DNA of 64,000 nt from Channallabes apus (taxonomy: Eukaryota > Chordata > Actinopteri > Siluriformes > Clariidae). Shown piece after piece: positions 53,078 through 64,000 of the stretch. Under the pieces are notes generated by a model that saw only the letters and a program-made list of their open reading frames with translations, did no database searches and had not been told where the DNA came from. Each line of letters begins with the position of its first letter. Position 1 is the stretch's first letter. Where the stretch lies: positions 21,075,754-21,139,753 of the forward strand of contig CM060124.1 of the NCBI GenBank assembly GCA_030522415.1, in the 5' to 3' direction. Both the position numbers and the translations under genes were made by a program.

Positions 53078-53463
53078 GGCGGCACTATCTGTAGTGGTTG
53101 TAGTGGTTAGCACTGTCGCCTTGCACCTCCAGGGTCTGAGCTCGATTCCCCGGTCAGGCTCGATTCCCGTCTCTGTGTGCATGGAGTTTGCATGTTCTCC
53201 CCGTGCTTGGTGGGTTTCCTCCGGGTACTCCGGTTTCCTCCCACAGTCCAAAGATATGCAGGTTAGGCTAATTGGCGTTCCCAAATTGCCCGTAGTGTGT
53301 GATTTGGTGTGTGAGTGTGTGTATGTGTGTGTGCCCTGCGATGGATTGGCACCCTGTCCAGGGTGTACCCCGCCTAGTGCCCGAAGTCTCCTGGGATAGG
53401 CTGCAGGTCCCCCGCGACCCTGAACACAGGATTAAGCGGTATAGAAAATGAATGAATGAATGA

Positions 53464-53521
<58 letters not shown>
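53044..53521. repeat. (GATA)n split by a SINE
   Basis: (GATA)n at about 53044-53077 and again at about 53465-53521, with a full SINE between them. Confidence 0.85.
53078..53463 (+). mobile_element. tRNA-derived SINE, full length, inside (GATA)n
   Basis: Head TAGTGGTTAGCACTGTCGCC, complete body, tail AAAATGAATGAATGAATGAA. The GATA units on both sides stand in for a target duplication. Confidence 0.88.
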
Positions 53522-53522
<1 letters not shown>

Positions 53523-53708
53523 CGGTAAAAAAAAAAAATTTACCGCACAGGGATCATGTACCGTGAACATATAGAACTGTACATGTTCTATTAAGGTACA
53601 GACATTTACTGTGGCTTTATGAGTTATACATCATCGTAAAAGTAATATCAGTGGCAAAACAAATCGAGGAACTATCCTCTACGTGATTGTGGTTCTGATT
53701 AAAATGGC

Positions 53709-53960
53709 CATTCCAGGAAGCTCTGTAGTCCAACTAGGCCAATTAAGACGCCAGTGGTAATTACCATTGTTTTCATTCCCAATTTATGACTGTGGTAGGA
53801 CCTCCGGTCAACATTTACATGTGCATTCATACACTACAGGCAATTCGGGAGCCCCAGTTAAACTCATTTGCATGTCTGGACTGTGGGAGAAAACCGGAGT
53901 AACTTGAGGAATCCCACGAAGCATGGGGAAAACATGCAAACTCCAAAAAGGGCCATTGAA
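53709..53960 (-). mobile_element. SINE copy, variant subfamily
   Basis: It shares the outer segment TGTAGTCCAACTAGG with 22376 and the central ACTACAGGCAATTCGGGAG; the head is decayed. Confidence 0.6.
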
Positions 53961-54007
53961 TATCAGCTATGATACTTAAATGTATAGTTAAATACTGTTG
54001 TTTGGTG

Positions 54008-54685
54008 CAGTGGCGGCCAGTCAATAAGGGGCGCAGGGGCGTTATCTAAAGTTAGGCAGGGGAGAATACTACTGTAACATGCAATAATTTAACATAATCA
54101 TTATTTATTTTAATAATGAAATAGAGTCATTTAGTCACAATATTCCACTATATTTCTTAATGTAATTTATTTACAATAAAAAAAAATCTAACTGCATTAT
54201 GTTCATTTGTGTTAGTGTATGCGGGGCGCCGGACAAACAAGTGTCTATGTACAGTAGACACGTACATTTTTGAAAAGCATATGATTTGATACTGGGAGCT
54301 CTAATTGGATTTTTTCAAATCATCCTTGGGGAGCAGCAATGTGCGCCCCAAACCCTCCCACGTTTGTTCATTGCGAATCAATATTGTTTTTAAATGTTTG
54401 GGCTCATGTGATTGGACCATTCTCAACGAGTCTTATTAACAGTCAGCAGATTGTTAGTTAATGTATTGAATAGTGATTGACATGAAAGTCAGCTAAATAT
54501 GAGAGAAAATTCTGTAATTTCTTTGCTAAAATATCCCTAAAGAGTTTGGACCAGATTGACCTGATGTTCTAATTAAGCAGCAGTCAAGGGATCGCGGCCG
54601 AGCTTATACTCTGTGCTTTTCCAGCACTTCTTATGACTATTTACATGTGATTATTAAATGTTTAATTTAAATTTTGCCGCCACTG
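54008..54685. mobile_element. hAT element (left arm of the palindrome)
   Basis: 678 bp with CAGTGGCGGC at the left and GCCGCCACTG at the right. Flanks GTTTGGTG and GTTGGTGT could be an 8-bp duplication with one lost base. Non-coding. Most of it (from 54154) is repeated in inverted order at 56198-56751. Confidence 0.75.
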
Positions 54686-54750
54686 GTTGGTGTAACGCGT
54701 AAGTACTTGGATTACTTTTTTGAGTAATCTAACGCATTAGGTCCGCCAAT

Positions 54751-56132
54751 TACAGGTCCTTCTCAAAAAATTAGCATATTGTGATAAATTCATTATTTTC
54801 TGCAATGTACTGATAAACATTAGACTTTCATATATTTTAGATTCATTACACACAACTGAAGTAGTTCAAGCCTTTTATTGTTTTAATATTGATGATTGTG
54901 GCATACAGCTCTTGAAAACCCCAAATCCCTATCTCAAACAATTAGCATATCATGAAAAGGTTCTCTAAACGAGCTATTAACCTAATCATCTGAATCAACT
55001 AATTAACTCTAAACACCTGCAAAAGATTCCTGAGGCTTTTAAAAACTCCCAGCCTGGTTCATTACTCAAAACCGCAATCATGGGTAAGACTGCCAACCTG
55101 ACTGCTGTCCAGAAGGCCATCATTGACACCCTCAAGCAAGAGGGTAAGACACAGAAAGACATTTCTGAACGAATAGGCTGTTCCCAGAGTGCTGTATCAA
55201 GGCACCTCAGTGGGACGTCTGTGGGAAGGAAAAAGTGTGGCAGAAAAAGCTGCACAACGAGAAGAGGTGACCGGGCCCTGAGGAAGATTGTGGAGAAGGA
55301 CCGATTCCAGACCTTGGGGGACCTGCGGAAGCAGTGGACTGAGTCTGGAGTAGAAACATCCAGAGCCACCGTGTACAGGCGTGTGCAGGAAATGGGCTAC
55401 AGGTTGCAAATTTTGCATGTCATTCGGAAATCAAGGTGCCAGAGTCTGGAGGAAGACTGGGGAGAGGGAAATGCCAAAATGCCTGAAGTCCAGTGTCAAG
55501 TACCCACAGTCAGTGATGGTCTGGGGTGCCATGTCAGCTGCTGGTGTTGGTCCACTGTGTTTTATCAAGGGCAGGGTCAATGCAGCAAGCTATCAGGAGA
55601 TTTTGGAGCACTTCATGCTTCCATCTGCTGAAAAGCTTTATGGAGATGAAGATTTCATTTTTCAGCACGACCTGGCACCTTCTCACAGTGCCAAAACCAC
55701 TGCTAAATGGTTTACTGACCATGGTATTACTGTGCTCAATTGGCCTGCCAACTCTCCTGACCTGAACCCCATAGAGAATCTGTGGGATATTGTGAAGAGA
55801 AAGTTGAGAGACACAAGACACAAGAATCTGCAAAAGGATTCCCGACCAAGTATTGAGTGCATAACTGAACATAATTATTTGAAGGTTGACTTTTGTTGTA
55901 TTAAAAACACTTTTCTTTTATTGGTCGGATGAAATATGCTAATTTTTGAGATAGGGATTTTGGGTTTTTATGAGCTGTATGCCACAATCATCAATATTAA
56001 AACAATAAAAGGCTTGAACTACTTCAGTTGTGTGTAATGAATCTAAAATATATGAAAGTCTAATGTTTATCAGTACATTACAGAAAATAATGAATTTATC
56101 ACAATATGCTAATTTTTTGAGAAGGACCTGTA
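54751..56132 (+). mobile_element. Tc1-like transposon (centre of the palindrome)
   Basis: 1382 bp from TACAGGTCCTTCTCAAAAAA to its complement, including TA at both ends. Inverted terminal repeats of about 200 bp. Confidence 0.92.
55080..55870 (+). pseudogene. Tc1 transposase with internal deletion
   Basis: Starts MGKTANLTAVQKAIIDTLKQ; the DNA-binding domain is intact (SERIGCSQSAVSRHLSG, GDRALRKIVEKDRFQTLGDL). At about 55405 the text jumps from YRLQ to KFCMSFGNQGARVW in another frame, losing roughly 100 bp that should include the first catalytic Asp (the DES motif). The rest is clean: MVWGAMSAAGVGPLCFIKG, FQHDLAPSHSA and [18 protein letters not shown], with the other two acidic residues kept. 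Confidence 0.9.
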
Positions 56133-56197
56133 ATTGGCGGACCTAATGCGTTAGATTACTCAAAAAAGTAATCCAAGTACTTACGCGTTACACCAAC

Positions 56198-56751
56198 CAG
56201 TGGCGGCTAGTGCAAAATTTTACAAAATTTAAATTAAACATTTAATAATCACATGTAAATAGTCATAAGAAGTGCTGGAAAAGCACAGAGTATAAACTCG
56301 GCCGCGATCCCTTGACTGCTGCTTAATTAGAACATCAGGTCAATCTGGTCCAAACTCTTTAGGGATATTTTAGCAAAGAAATTACAGAATTTTCTCTCAT
56401 ATTTACTGTAGCTGACTTTCATGTCAATCACTATTCAATACATTAACTAACAATCTGCTGACTGTGAATAAGACTCGTTGAGAATGGTCCAATCACATGA
56501 GCCCAAACATTTAAAAACAATATTGATTCGCAATGAACAAACATGGGAGGGTTTGGGGCGCACATTGCTGCTCCCCAAGGATGATTTGAAAAAATCCAAT
56601 TAGAGCTCCCAGTATCAAATCATATGCTTTTCAAAAATGTACGTGTCTACTGTACATAGACACTTGTTTGTCCGGCGCCCCGCATACACTAACACAAATG
56701 AACATAATGCAGTTAGATTTTTTTTTTATTGTAAATAAATTACATTAAGAA
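56198..56751. mobile_element. hAT element, inverted and truncated (right arm)
   Basis: Begins CAGTGGCGGCTAGTGC and follows the left hAT copy in reverse to ATTACATTAAG, where it stops. It runs directly into AATATGCTAATTCTTTCAGAAGGACCTGTA (56749-56778), a loose copy of a Tc1 end. Confidence 0.8.
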
Positions 56752-57417
56752 TATGCTAATTCTTTCAGAAGGACCTGTAGTCCTTATAATAGTTATATTT
56801 TGAAAAATGTAATCCGTTATTCAGACAATTTATGCGAGCCAGACAGCAGTGATTCCGTTAGTGTACTGTGTGTGTGAAAGTTATCCTACATGCCCTGCTC
56901 CCAATACCCCCCCCCCCCCCCTCTGTTATTCCTGCTGTTAGTAGTAAGAAGTAACTTCACTGAATGATGATGGTAGAATAATTATAAAGGTCTTGACTAA
57001 AACAACATGCATGAGGAATCACAAAGGAGTTTTCACTTCCTGCAAAGGAAAAGTACTCGAACTGGTTACTTTTATCAGAAAGTAACGCTGTAATGTACAG
57101 TAACTGATTACTTTTTAATGACAGTAATTTTGGATGTAATCAGTTACTTTAAAAAGAACCGGACACTGGAGATGAGCTTCCACAGAAGTGACCTAGACTT
57201 TTTTTTTTTTTTTTAATTAAGAGAATGCTTATGTGTTTGTATGTGAATGTATAGCATAGTTCAAGTCAAACTGGGACCAAGAGTTCCTTAATTTTTTGAG
57301 GAGTCTATCTCATGGAGTGAATGTAATAACATTATGGAACACAACTAAAATGTAAAATATGAGATGTTTGAAATGTTGACACAGAAAAAAATATTTTTCA
57401 TTATTTATATATATATA
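56752..57417. other. Intergenic; scraps of repeats
   Basis: Includes a Tc1-end scrap (to 56778), a C-run (56909-56922), and near 57249 a mariner-like start, TTCAAGTCAAACTGGGACCA. No gene. Confidence 0.4.
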
Positions 57418-57780
57418 TTCATTCATTCATTCATTTTCTATACCGCTTCATCCTGTGTTCAGGGTCGCGGGGGACCTGGAGCCTATCCCAGGAGACTTCG
57501 GGCACTAGACGGGGTACACCCTGGACAGGGTGCCAATCCATCGCAGGGCACACACACATACACACACTCACACATTACGGGCAATTTTAGGAACGTCAAT
57601 TAGCCTAACCTGCATATCTTTGGACTGTGGGAGGAAACCGGAGTACCCGGAGGAAACCCACCAAGCACGGGAAGAACATGCAAACTCCATGCAAACAGAG
57701 ACGGGAATCGAGCCTGGCCGGGGAATCGAACCCAGACCCTGGAGGTGCAAGGCGACAGTGCTAACCACTACACCACCGTG

Positions 57781-57783
<3 letters not shown>
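57418..57783 (-). mobile_element. tRNA-derived SINE, full length, inside (TA)n
   Basis: The reverse-strand copy runs from an (ATTC)n tail to the head GTGCTAACCACTACACCACCGTGCC. TA repeats lie on both sides (57408-57418; 57786-57812), as if it landed in a TA microsatellite. Confidence 0.9.
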
Positions 57784-57812
<29 letters not shown>

Positions 57813-58640
57813 TTCAAGCCTCTAATGTCATGGACTAAGGCAGGCACGACTGCTGTTTTCTGAATGCTGTAGCTATGATACAGTTTATTAGTACATTGAT
57901 ACTTTATGTTATTTCCCTGAAATATGTTGTGATAGAGACTTCGCTTTTGCCTAAAATGAGTGACTTTATACATCGCTGTATAACTGACTAAAATAATGTA
58001 AAAATCAAGGAACGATCTTCTATGTGATCAACTATTATAAACTACAGCAGAACCTCGGCATATGGACACTTTCCCCTACACATTTAGAGTTAAGAATTTC
58101 AGTTTTGCAAGATATTTGCATCTGCGTATGAAACATTTCTGGCAAACGAACAAACAAATTACAGTAAGTCATTACTGTATAGCTTCTTGGATAACACTGG
58201 GTGAAATAAAATGCTGGGAGCAAAAGAAACAACCAAACAACCAAAAAAAAAAGTTACACAAGCACTACAATGCCTTACCACTCACAGCGAGATCTCTAAA
58301 GTACTTGTAATAAGTTATTAGTTGATAAGAAGTGATTAACTCTTTGGACATTCACTGTTTGGGGTCAGGGTAGGAGGGAGGCATCATTAACATTAGCGTG
58401 TTACCAAATACAAGAGTAATATTAAGTTACTGTATGAATATTAATGAAAACATTTATATGTATATATTTATTTATTTATTTATTTTAATAAATAAATAAT
58501 AAAAAGTCTTTCATAAATGTTTTGACAGTTTTTATATGCAAAAACATGTTTGAAATTGGTAATATTTTAAGGAAGCTATAACAGATTATCTGCATTTACA
58601 TTCACTTTTTATTATGTTACATTCAATGTTTAATGTATAG
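57784..58640. other. Intergenic with a Tigger-like end
   Basis: At 58043 GCAGAACCTCGGCATATGGA begins a stretch that matches 58931 onward. The rest is AT-rich with no feature. Confidence 0.4.
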
Positions 58641-58862
58641 GCGGTGGTGTAGTGGGTAGAACTGTCGACTTGCACCTCCAGGGTCCGGGTTCGATTCCCG
58701 TCTCTGTGTGCATGGAGTTTGCATGTTCTCCCTGTGCTTGGTGGGTTTCCTCCGGGTGCTCCGGTTTCCTCCCACTGTCCAAAGACATGTAGGTTAGGTT
58801 AATTGACGTTCCCAAATCGCCCATAGTGAGTGTGCGTGTGAGTGTGAGTGTGTGTGAGTGTA
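58641..58862 (+). mobile_element. SINE, 5' two-thirds
   Basis: GGCGGTGGTGTAGTGGGTAG head, GGGTTCGATTCCC B box, body to GTTAATTGACGTTCCC; the 3' end is missing. Confidence 0.85.
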
Positions 58863-58930
58863 ATCCTCTAATACTCTGTGATATGTTCTAATTAACACGG
58901 CCACTGAGTGTCAGATATTATAAAATAAAG

Positions 58931-59500
58931 CAGAACCTCGGCATACTGTACAAATACCCTCCTTTTAAGAAATTAGGATTGGCGTATGAAGCATTTTCGG
59001 CATACGAACCGTATTTTGTGATTTATTTATTTATTTTTGCATTTTGTGCAAGATTTAGCACCATGGGTCATAAGAAAGTTAGCAAAGACTGTAGCTAGAA
59101 AACGATTGAGCCATTTTTTGTGGAAATTAAGAAAGAAATTATGCCTAAAAATCATCAGTTAAGTTAAGCGAGGTTCATTTAATATTTTACTTAATTTCCA
59201 TGTCAAAAATATGATTATAGTGTTGGAAATTGTTGGAATATCTGCATTTAGATTTATGTTTTTTTATCTGAAAATTCATATCACGCTACGAATTTTTGAC
59301 TTTTAGCATTTTGTGCAAGATTTAGCATCATGCTTCTCAAGAAAGTTAGCAAGGACTTAGCAAATAAAGAGCCACGTTGAGGGGAAATTAAGAAAGAAAG
59401 CATGGCTTTTATAACGGGAGAATCATAAATTCAGATAAAGTGAGGTTTAATGTATTATTATTTAATATTCTACATGTTTTTACATGCCTTTTTTAAATGT
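58931..59500 (+). mobile_element. Pogo/Tigger-type relic, partly duplicated
   Basis: Starts GCAGAACCTCGGCATACTGT. At 59063 ATGGGTCATAAGAAAGTTAG reads MGHKKVSKD, followed by VEIKKEIM, like the N-terminus of Tigger transposases. The block GCATTTTGTGCAAGATTTAGCA occurs at 59038 and again at 59307, so about 150 bp is repeated with a period near 270. Not functional. Confidence 0.5.
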
Positions 59501-59559
59501 TTTTGTTGGAAATTAGTAACATTGGTAGTATTTCTGGGTGGCTGGAACGCGTTAATCTG

Positions 59560-59779
59560 TATTTACATTGACTTTTTAGTGGGAGAATTAGCATCACAAA
59601 AGGAAATTTCGCCTTAGGAGCAAAGTTTTAATACAGATAATTGTGTTTTGTCGTCGTGTGAATGCTTTAAGTGAGAGGTTGGTTGAAGGAGGAGGAACTT
59701 TCTCTGACTGGGGGTTTGGCTTATGCATCTCTCTCAGCGTTTATCAGGGATGGGTTGTGACTTGTGCTAAATATTCAAA
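59560..59779 (+). promoter_or_regulatory. pou2f1: Likely promoter and 5' UTR of pou2f1
   Basis: Directly upstream of the start codon, less AT-rich than its surroundings. A TTATGCAT octamer-like site lies at 59721-59728. No TATA box is evident. The start of transcription is not visible. Confidence 0.4.
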
Positions 59780-59825
59780 ATGGCGGACAGAGGCTCAGCG
59801 AGTCAAGATGAGCGCTTGAAATCAG
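59780..59825 (+). CDS. pou2f1: First coding exon of POU2F1 (Oct-1)
   Basis: ATG then ADRGSASQDERLKS, ending AAATCAG with donor GTAATC in phase 1. Vertebrate Oct-1 starts MADGGAASQDES, so the match is MAD-G-ASQDE. Only 15 codons are present; the POU-specific and homeodomain exons lie beyond the window. Adjacency to styxl2, its neighbour on human chromosome 1q24, supports the call. Product: a ubiquitous octamer-binding transcription factor. Confidence 0.75.
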
Positions 59826-62800
59826 GTAATCATTACATTTTACATATTCATAATTTTCCCTTTCATAGCATCTACTTCTACGAGAACCGAATGGTACATG
59901 TGCTCTTTTTAAAAACACCATTTTGGTCGTCGTTAAGGCTGTTGTTAAAGCTCTCGTGGCGATATTGTTGCTTAGCTACTTTAGCTAGCAAGTTAGATTA
60001 GCATAGTTAGCTACAAAAAAAGAACTGTTTTTGATGTAACGTCTCACGCGGATTAACGTGTGTGTGTGTGTGTGTGTGTGTACACAAGTGCGTCGGTGTG
60101 AGTGAGTGAGTGAGTGAGAGAGAGAGTGTGAGTGAGTGTGTGTGTGTCTGGTGTGTGTGGGTTGGGGGTGTTTGTAATAAACGTCGAGGATTTTAAAGTG
60201 TAATTAAGTAATGGCACAGTTTTACAGTTTGAGTGTAAGTAATGTGGGCTTTATGGAGCTGTGGCGATGCTAACCATCATGCTAATGTTGATAAAACCTC
60301 CCTCCTGCCCCGACACGGCACAGGGCCAAACAAAACGAGTTATTCAAGCAACATGCTTTGCATATTCATATCTTGTAGGACACAATTTATCACTTCTTGT
60401 CAACTAGTAAGTTTAAACTTTTTTTCTGTCGCTGAGCGCGATGAAGCTTCGTCGTACTTGTGTAACTTTGTTGTTTAGTTTAGTTTTTTTTTTTTTTGCT
60501 CCCGGTGTTAGCCAGGTAGCTAATGAGTTACTGTAACCTGTCTAATATTAAACTATTTTTCAAGTTAAAACTTGGATATTTGAAGAAGAAGAAGATTTGA
60601 TGATAACTCATCGTCTCTATGTAACAGGTTGAGAGTTGTCTGGTCGTCGCACTGATCTCCTGTTGTTTAGTTTATTTTTGTTTGTTTGTTTTTAATGCGA
60701 GTAAAAAAAAGCTGAATAATTGTTTATGGTCGTATCTTATCCCAGACATATTTCCACGCATGTTTTTTTTTTTTTTTTTGTCAATCCTGATAAACTGGGC
60801 TAGCTCATCTGTGAATATTCATGACTACAAGCGACATACTCATGAATGATTAATCTTCCTGAACAAGCTAGAGGTTTTTGTTGTTGTTTTTGCATATTAG
60901 TAAAAAATATAATAGTAATAAAAGGCAAATAGTAAAAAAATAATCAACAGTTATTAATTTAAATGTAGCCTGTTTCTTAAATCAGTGCGGGAATGTGGCA
61001 GCTTCTAACATGACAAATGTGTTGAATAAAGTGTTTTGGGACTTGTGTAAGCATGTGTAATGAGTGGGTTTGAGACTAATTTGCTCAGAGTTTTAAAAAA
61101 AAATGCCAGATTAGAGACTTTTAACGTGCACAGTTTTTGATAATGTCTCGCCAGTGAAGCTGATCTTAGGCCGATCACCGGGCACGGCCAGTCAAGCTGA
61201 AAACCAGCCGATTCTGGTCACTTGTTGATCAACTGGTTCGTCTCTCTTACCAATGTAAAAATACTTACTCAAAAAAATCTTTTTTTTTTTTTTTTTTTTT
61301 TTTACAGTGTAGCCACCCAGAAGAATCACAATTCTTAGCTGAATAGATTTTTTTTCTTTTCTCCAGTCTCTGGTAGGTGTAACATTAACTGGCTGCATTA
61401 ATAAATCGTTCCACGGAAGGTCCCGTACTCTGTGTGCGTTTGTGCACATTGTGTCAAAATAATAGATGTGTTTTGACAAGTTTGATTCACTCTGGTCTCG
61501 GATATCAAATTCAAGTTTGTACTTGAAAAGTTATAGTGTCTTCTGAAGAAAGTTGTAATATTTAGTTAAACTGGTTATGCCGGATAGGTGGAGCGGGGTG
61601 GCTTAGAAATTATGCAAATTAACATCAGTTCATGCAAATGAGACTCTGTGTTGTAAGGTGGAAAATTTCAAAACACCTACTGCATTTTGGGAATTAATAT
61701 CAATAGTGGCTTATGAATAGTGGCCTGTTTTAAACACAGCCCTTCCCTTTGGTGAAAGGAATGATTCATTAGGTATGTGGTCAGTTTGTGGATTTGTGTT
61801 TATTTTTATTTTTTTTAAGTCCAATCACGCTATCTTTCTTACATGTGTACAGTGTTAAAAGATGGTTTAATCCTAAACCTGGCTTGCATGCTGTACGAGG
61901 AATAATGTAACTAATGTTTGAGGTGACTGCATGATCGCTTTGTCTACTGTTACGGTGCATACTTGCTGAGAATGTTAGTTAATTCGTGCCTCGTGATTGT
62001 TTCTGAGAACTTCTGGTACATTTTCATCTTATTTTTATTTTATTTATTTTTTAAGTTGGTGGTCACAAACTTTTATTTGGTCATTATAATCCCCCTGACA
62101 TGTGTTCTTTGTTCTAGCCCAGCAAAGTGTTAATACTTGCCATGGAATTCGATTTCTTTTCAACAGATGGCCGGTGCTTTGACTGTCTGAACAAAAAACT
62201 TGTTCGAAAATGGGCACTGGCTCTTCTGAACTAGCTCCAGACACACAGTCGTTCCACACCCCCGTAACCATGTCCGAGCCCTCTGGAAATGTGGTATCAA
62301 GAACAAGACACTTTCCGCACTTGGGCCTGAATCGATTCAGATATGGAAACCAAACCTGAGAATGAGTTGTACCTACTGTGAGAATGCTTTTAGAGATCCA
62401 GTCCCATTTAGGGGACATTGTGCCCTAACACGAGTGCATAGATGGTGCTCATTTATCACTAAAACAGTTGCTGTTCATTGATTTTCAGTTTCATCCTGGT
62501 GATTAATATGTAGTTGTTTTTGGCGAAAAACATTCGTTAGAAAATATTGCAGATTGTTCATGAGTGTCATTAGGACACGCCTGGGTTCGTCTCACTGTGG
62601 TCTCCTGATCCCCAAGGGGATTTTTCTCCTTTCCCTTAAAAGTTGTTGACTTGACTTGTTTGTTTTTGCCATGTTTTGAAGGTGGGTCTCTCAAGTATTT
62701 ATTTATGCACCGCTGATCTTCAAGCTGCTCCATTTTGCTTTTGTGTTCGAGCTGACTCTGGGTTGAGGATTTTTTTGGTTTTATATATAAACTCCTCTGT

Positions 62801-64000
62801 AGCGTCTTGACACCCGTACCTTTTCATACATTTTCTCAGAATTATAAATAAGCCCTAGGTATCTGTTCTAATGAAAATGCATTCAGAGCGCGACACATGC
62901 CAGGAAGACGTGTCTGATTTTGCATATCATGCATATTCATGCAGATTAACTGGAGTGTAAATGTGTAGAGATATTCCTGGGCCATTTTTAGTAGTTTCTA
63001 TGCAATTACAACTTATTACTCAACATGTAATATTATTATTTTTATTTAATTTATTTACTTTAAATGTAGCAGCTTTTAGCAGTTAGAACGTAACTAAAAT
63101 AAAAACATAATGCTCTGTGTTGGGAGAGGAGTCTGGTTAAAGTGTTCGCTTTGTCTTTGCACTCTACTGGATTAAGAGGATCTGTTAATGTTTATACGTA
63201 CTTCTCGCTGCTTTGCATTATTTTTGAGTATATGGAAGTGGTTTTTGTTCTGAAAGACATGTCTGTGCATTACTAAGCTGTTAGAGTATTTTCTGCCTCT
63301 CCAGCTCTGTTTTCATAGAGACCACCCACTAGTCATGAATATTCATAAGCAAACAAGTAATGGTTTATTCATATTCATTACCTGACTAACACACAAGTTA
63401 ACTGGAAATCCATATAGTATCTGTAAAAAATAAAAAAGTACAGCACATTAACGTTCATCAACGAAGATGAATCGATTGATCTTCCAGTTACCAGAATTGT
63501 CTGGTTTTCAGTTTGATCGGCTCTGACCGGTGACCGGCCTCAGATATAAACGGTTCTTTACCGAGTGACGCAACAGAATTTTTGTGCCGTTACATTAACA
63601 AAAATCATGCGTGTTAAGTCTCAGGTTTGCCTTTTTTCTTCAATCTCAGTCTCAAACCCACTTGTGATTTCTATCTGTCTAAATCATGCACACGTATTTA
63701 AAATGAGAGTAGACGCATTTTACAGGTTAAAATGAAAACACGCACTATATTATTCAACAGAGTTAACACCCAGTGAGCTACTTTAAAGTAGTAACGGAAA
63801 GAATGTTAATTTGGTGCTCTGGGTACCAACATCTGACTAAAATAACAAAAACATAATGAGCTCTGGGTTCATATTCGCTTTAAATTAAGTGGGTTTGGCA
63901 GAGATTGCAGGAGTTCACTGTCTCATTGGAATTGGCGGGAAATTTCCAACATGTGTGTTACACGCTGGCTCCGACACGCCCTACATCATTGTGCCCAAAT
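59826..64000 (+). other. pou2f1: pou2f1 intron 1 (incomplete)
   Basis: No coding exon or transposon ends found. It holds (GT)n at 60058-60081, poly(T) runs (60483, 60763, 61281), octamer sites at 61612-61639 and several ATGAATATTCAT-like sites. The absence of SINEs over 4 kb contrasts with the rest of the window. Confidence 0.6.
61612..61639 (+). promoter_or_regulatory. Pair of octamer motifs
   Basis: ATGCAAAT at 61612-61619 and again at 61632-61639, both perfect, in the same orientation and exactly 20 bp apart. Octamers bind Oct-1, the product of this gene. Confidence 0.55.

Larger units (their letters stand above)
54154..56751. repeat. 2.6-kb near-perfect inverted repeat around a Tc1 element
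   Basis: Left arm about 54154-54952, right arm about 55930-56751. The arms include Tc1 terminal repeats, a shared spacer of about 65 bp that is outside either transposon, and the hAT sequence. They differ by single bases (for example at 54816, TGCAA against TGTAA) and by small indels: the right arm has about 16 extra bases near 56210-56226. The loop of about 980 bp is the Tc1 gene. Confidence 0.9.

Overview
The window is a stretch of nuclear vertebrate DNA, almost certainly from a teleost fish. It has AT-rich introns, GT-AG splicing, long dinucleotide and tetranucleotide repeats, and a typical fish transposon mix: Tc1/mariner, hAT, Ty3/gypsy, DIRS, L2 and a tRNA-derived SINE. The SINE type suggests an otophysan fish, perhaps a catfish, but I cannot settle that by eye. 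There are no bacterial genes, operons or CRISPR arrays.

Three host genes lie in order on the + strand. (1) A prolactin-receptor gene (prlr) can be followed from its signal-peptide exon (2419-2529) to its last exon (28008-28682). Its eight coding exons keep reading frame at every junction and give 518 codons. (2) styxl2 (dusp27), a muscle dual-specificity pseudophosphatase, has a possible 5' UTR exon near 42.7 kb and coding exons from 44408 to 52018, giving 1137 codons. (3) The first coding exon of pou2f1 (Oct-1) is at 59780-59825, and the rest of the window is its first intron. styxl2 and pou2f1 are neighbours in other vertebrates, so each supports the call of the other.

Most of the remaining DNA is mobile. 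The 16.7-kb first coding intron of prlr holds a nearly intact, very young Ty3/gypsy chromovirus (5310-10535). It also holds an old gypsy relic split by an L2 LINE, which itself carries a Tc1 element and a SINE. Between prlr and styxl2 lie mariner relics, a MITE, a decayed DIRS-type tyrosine-recombinase retrotransposon (35520-39807) inserted inside a SINE copy, and a deleted Tc1. The styxl2 introns contain several SINEs and a Tc1 relic. Between styxl2 and pou2f1 lies a 2.6-kb near-palindrome (54154-56751): a Tc1 element flanked by inverted copies of an hAT element plus the same host spacer. About 19 SINE copies or pieces are scattered over the window.

The points most worth a second look are the large palindrome, the self-priming signature in the chromovirus (RNA 5' end complementary to its primer site), the DIRS-in-SINE empty-site reconstruction, two perfect octamer sites exactly 20 bp apart in intron 1 of the gene for the octamer-binding protein, and the linkage of prlr to the styxl2-pou2f1 block. 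All calls rest on reading the sequence; no database search was run.
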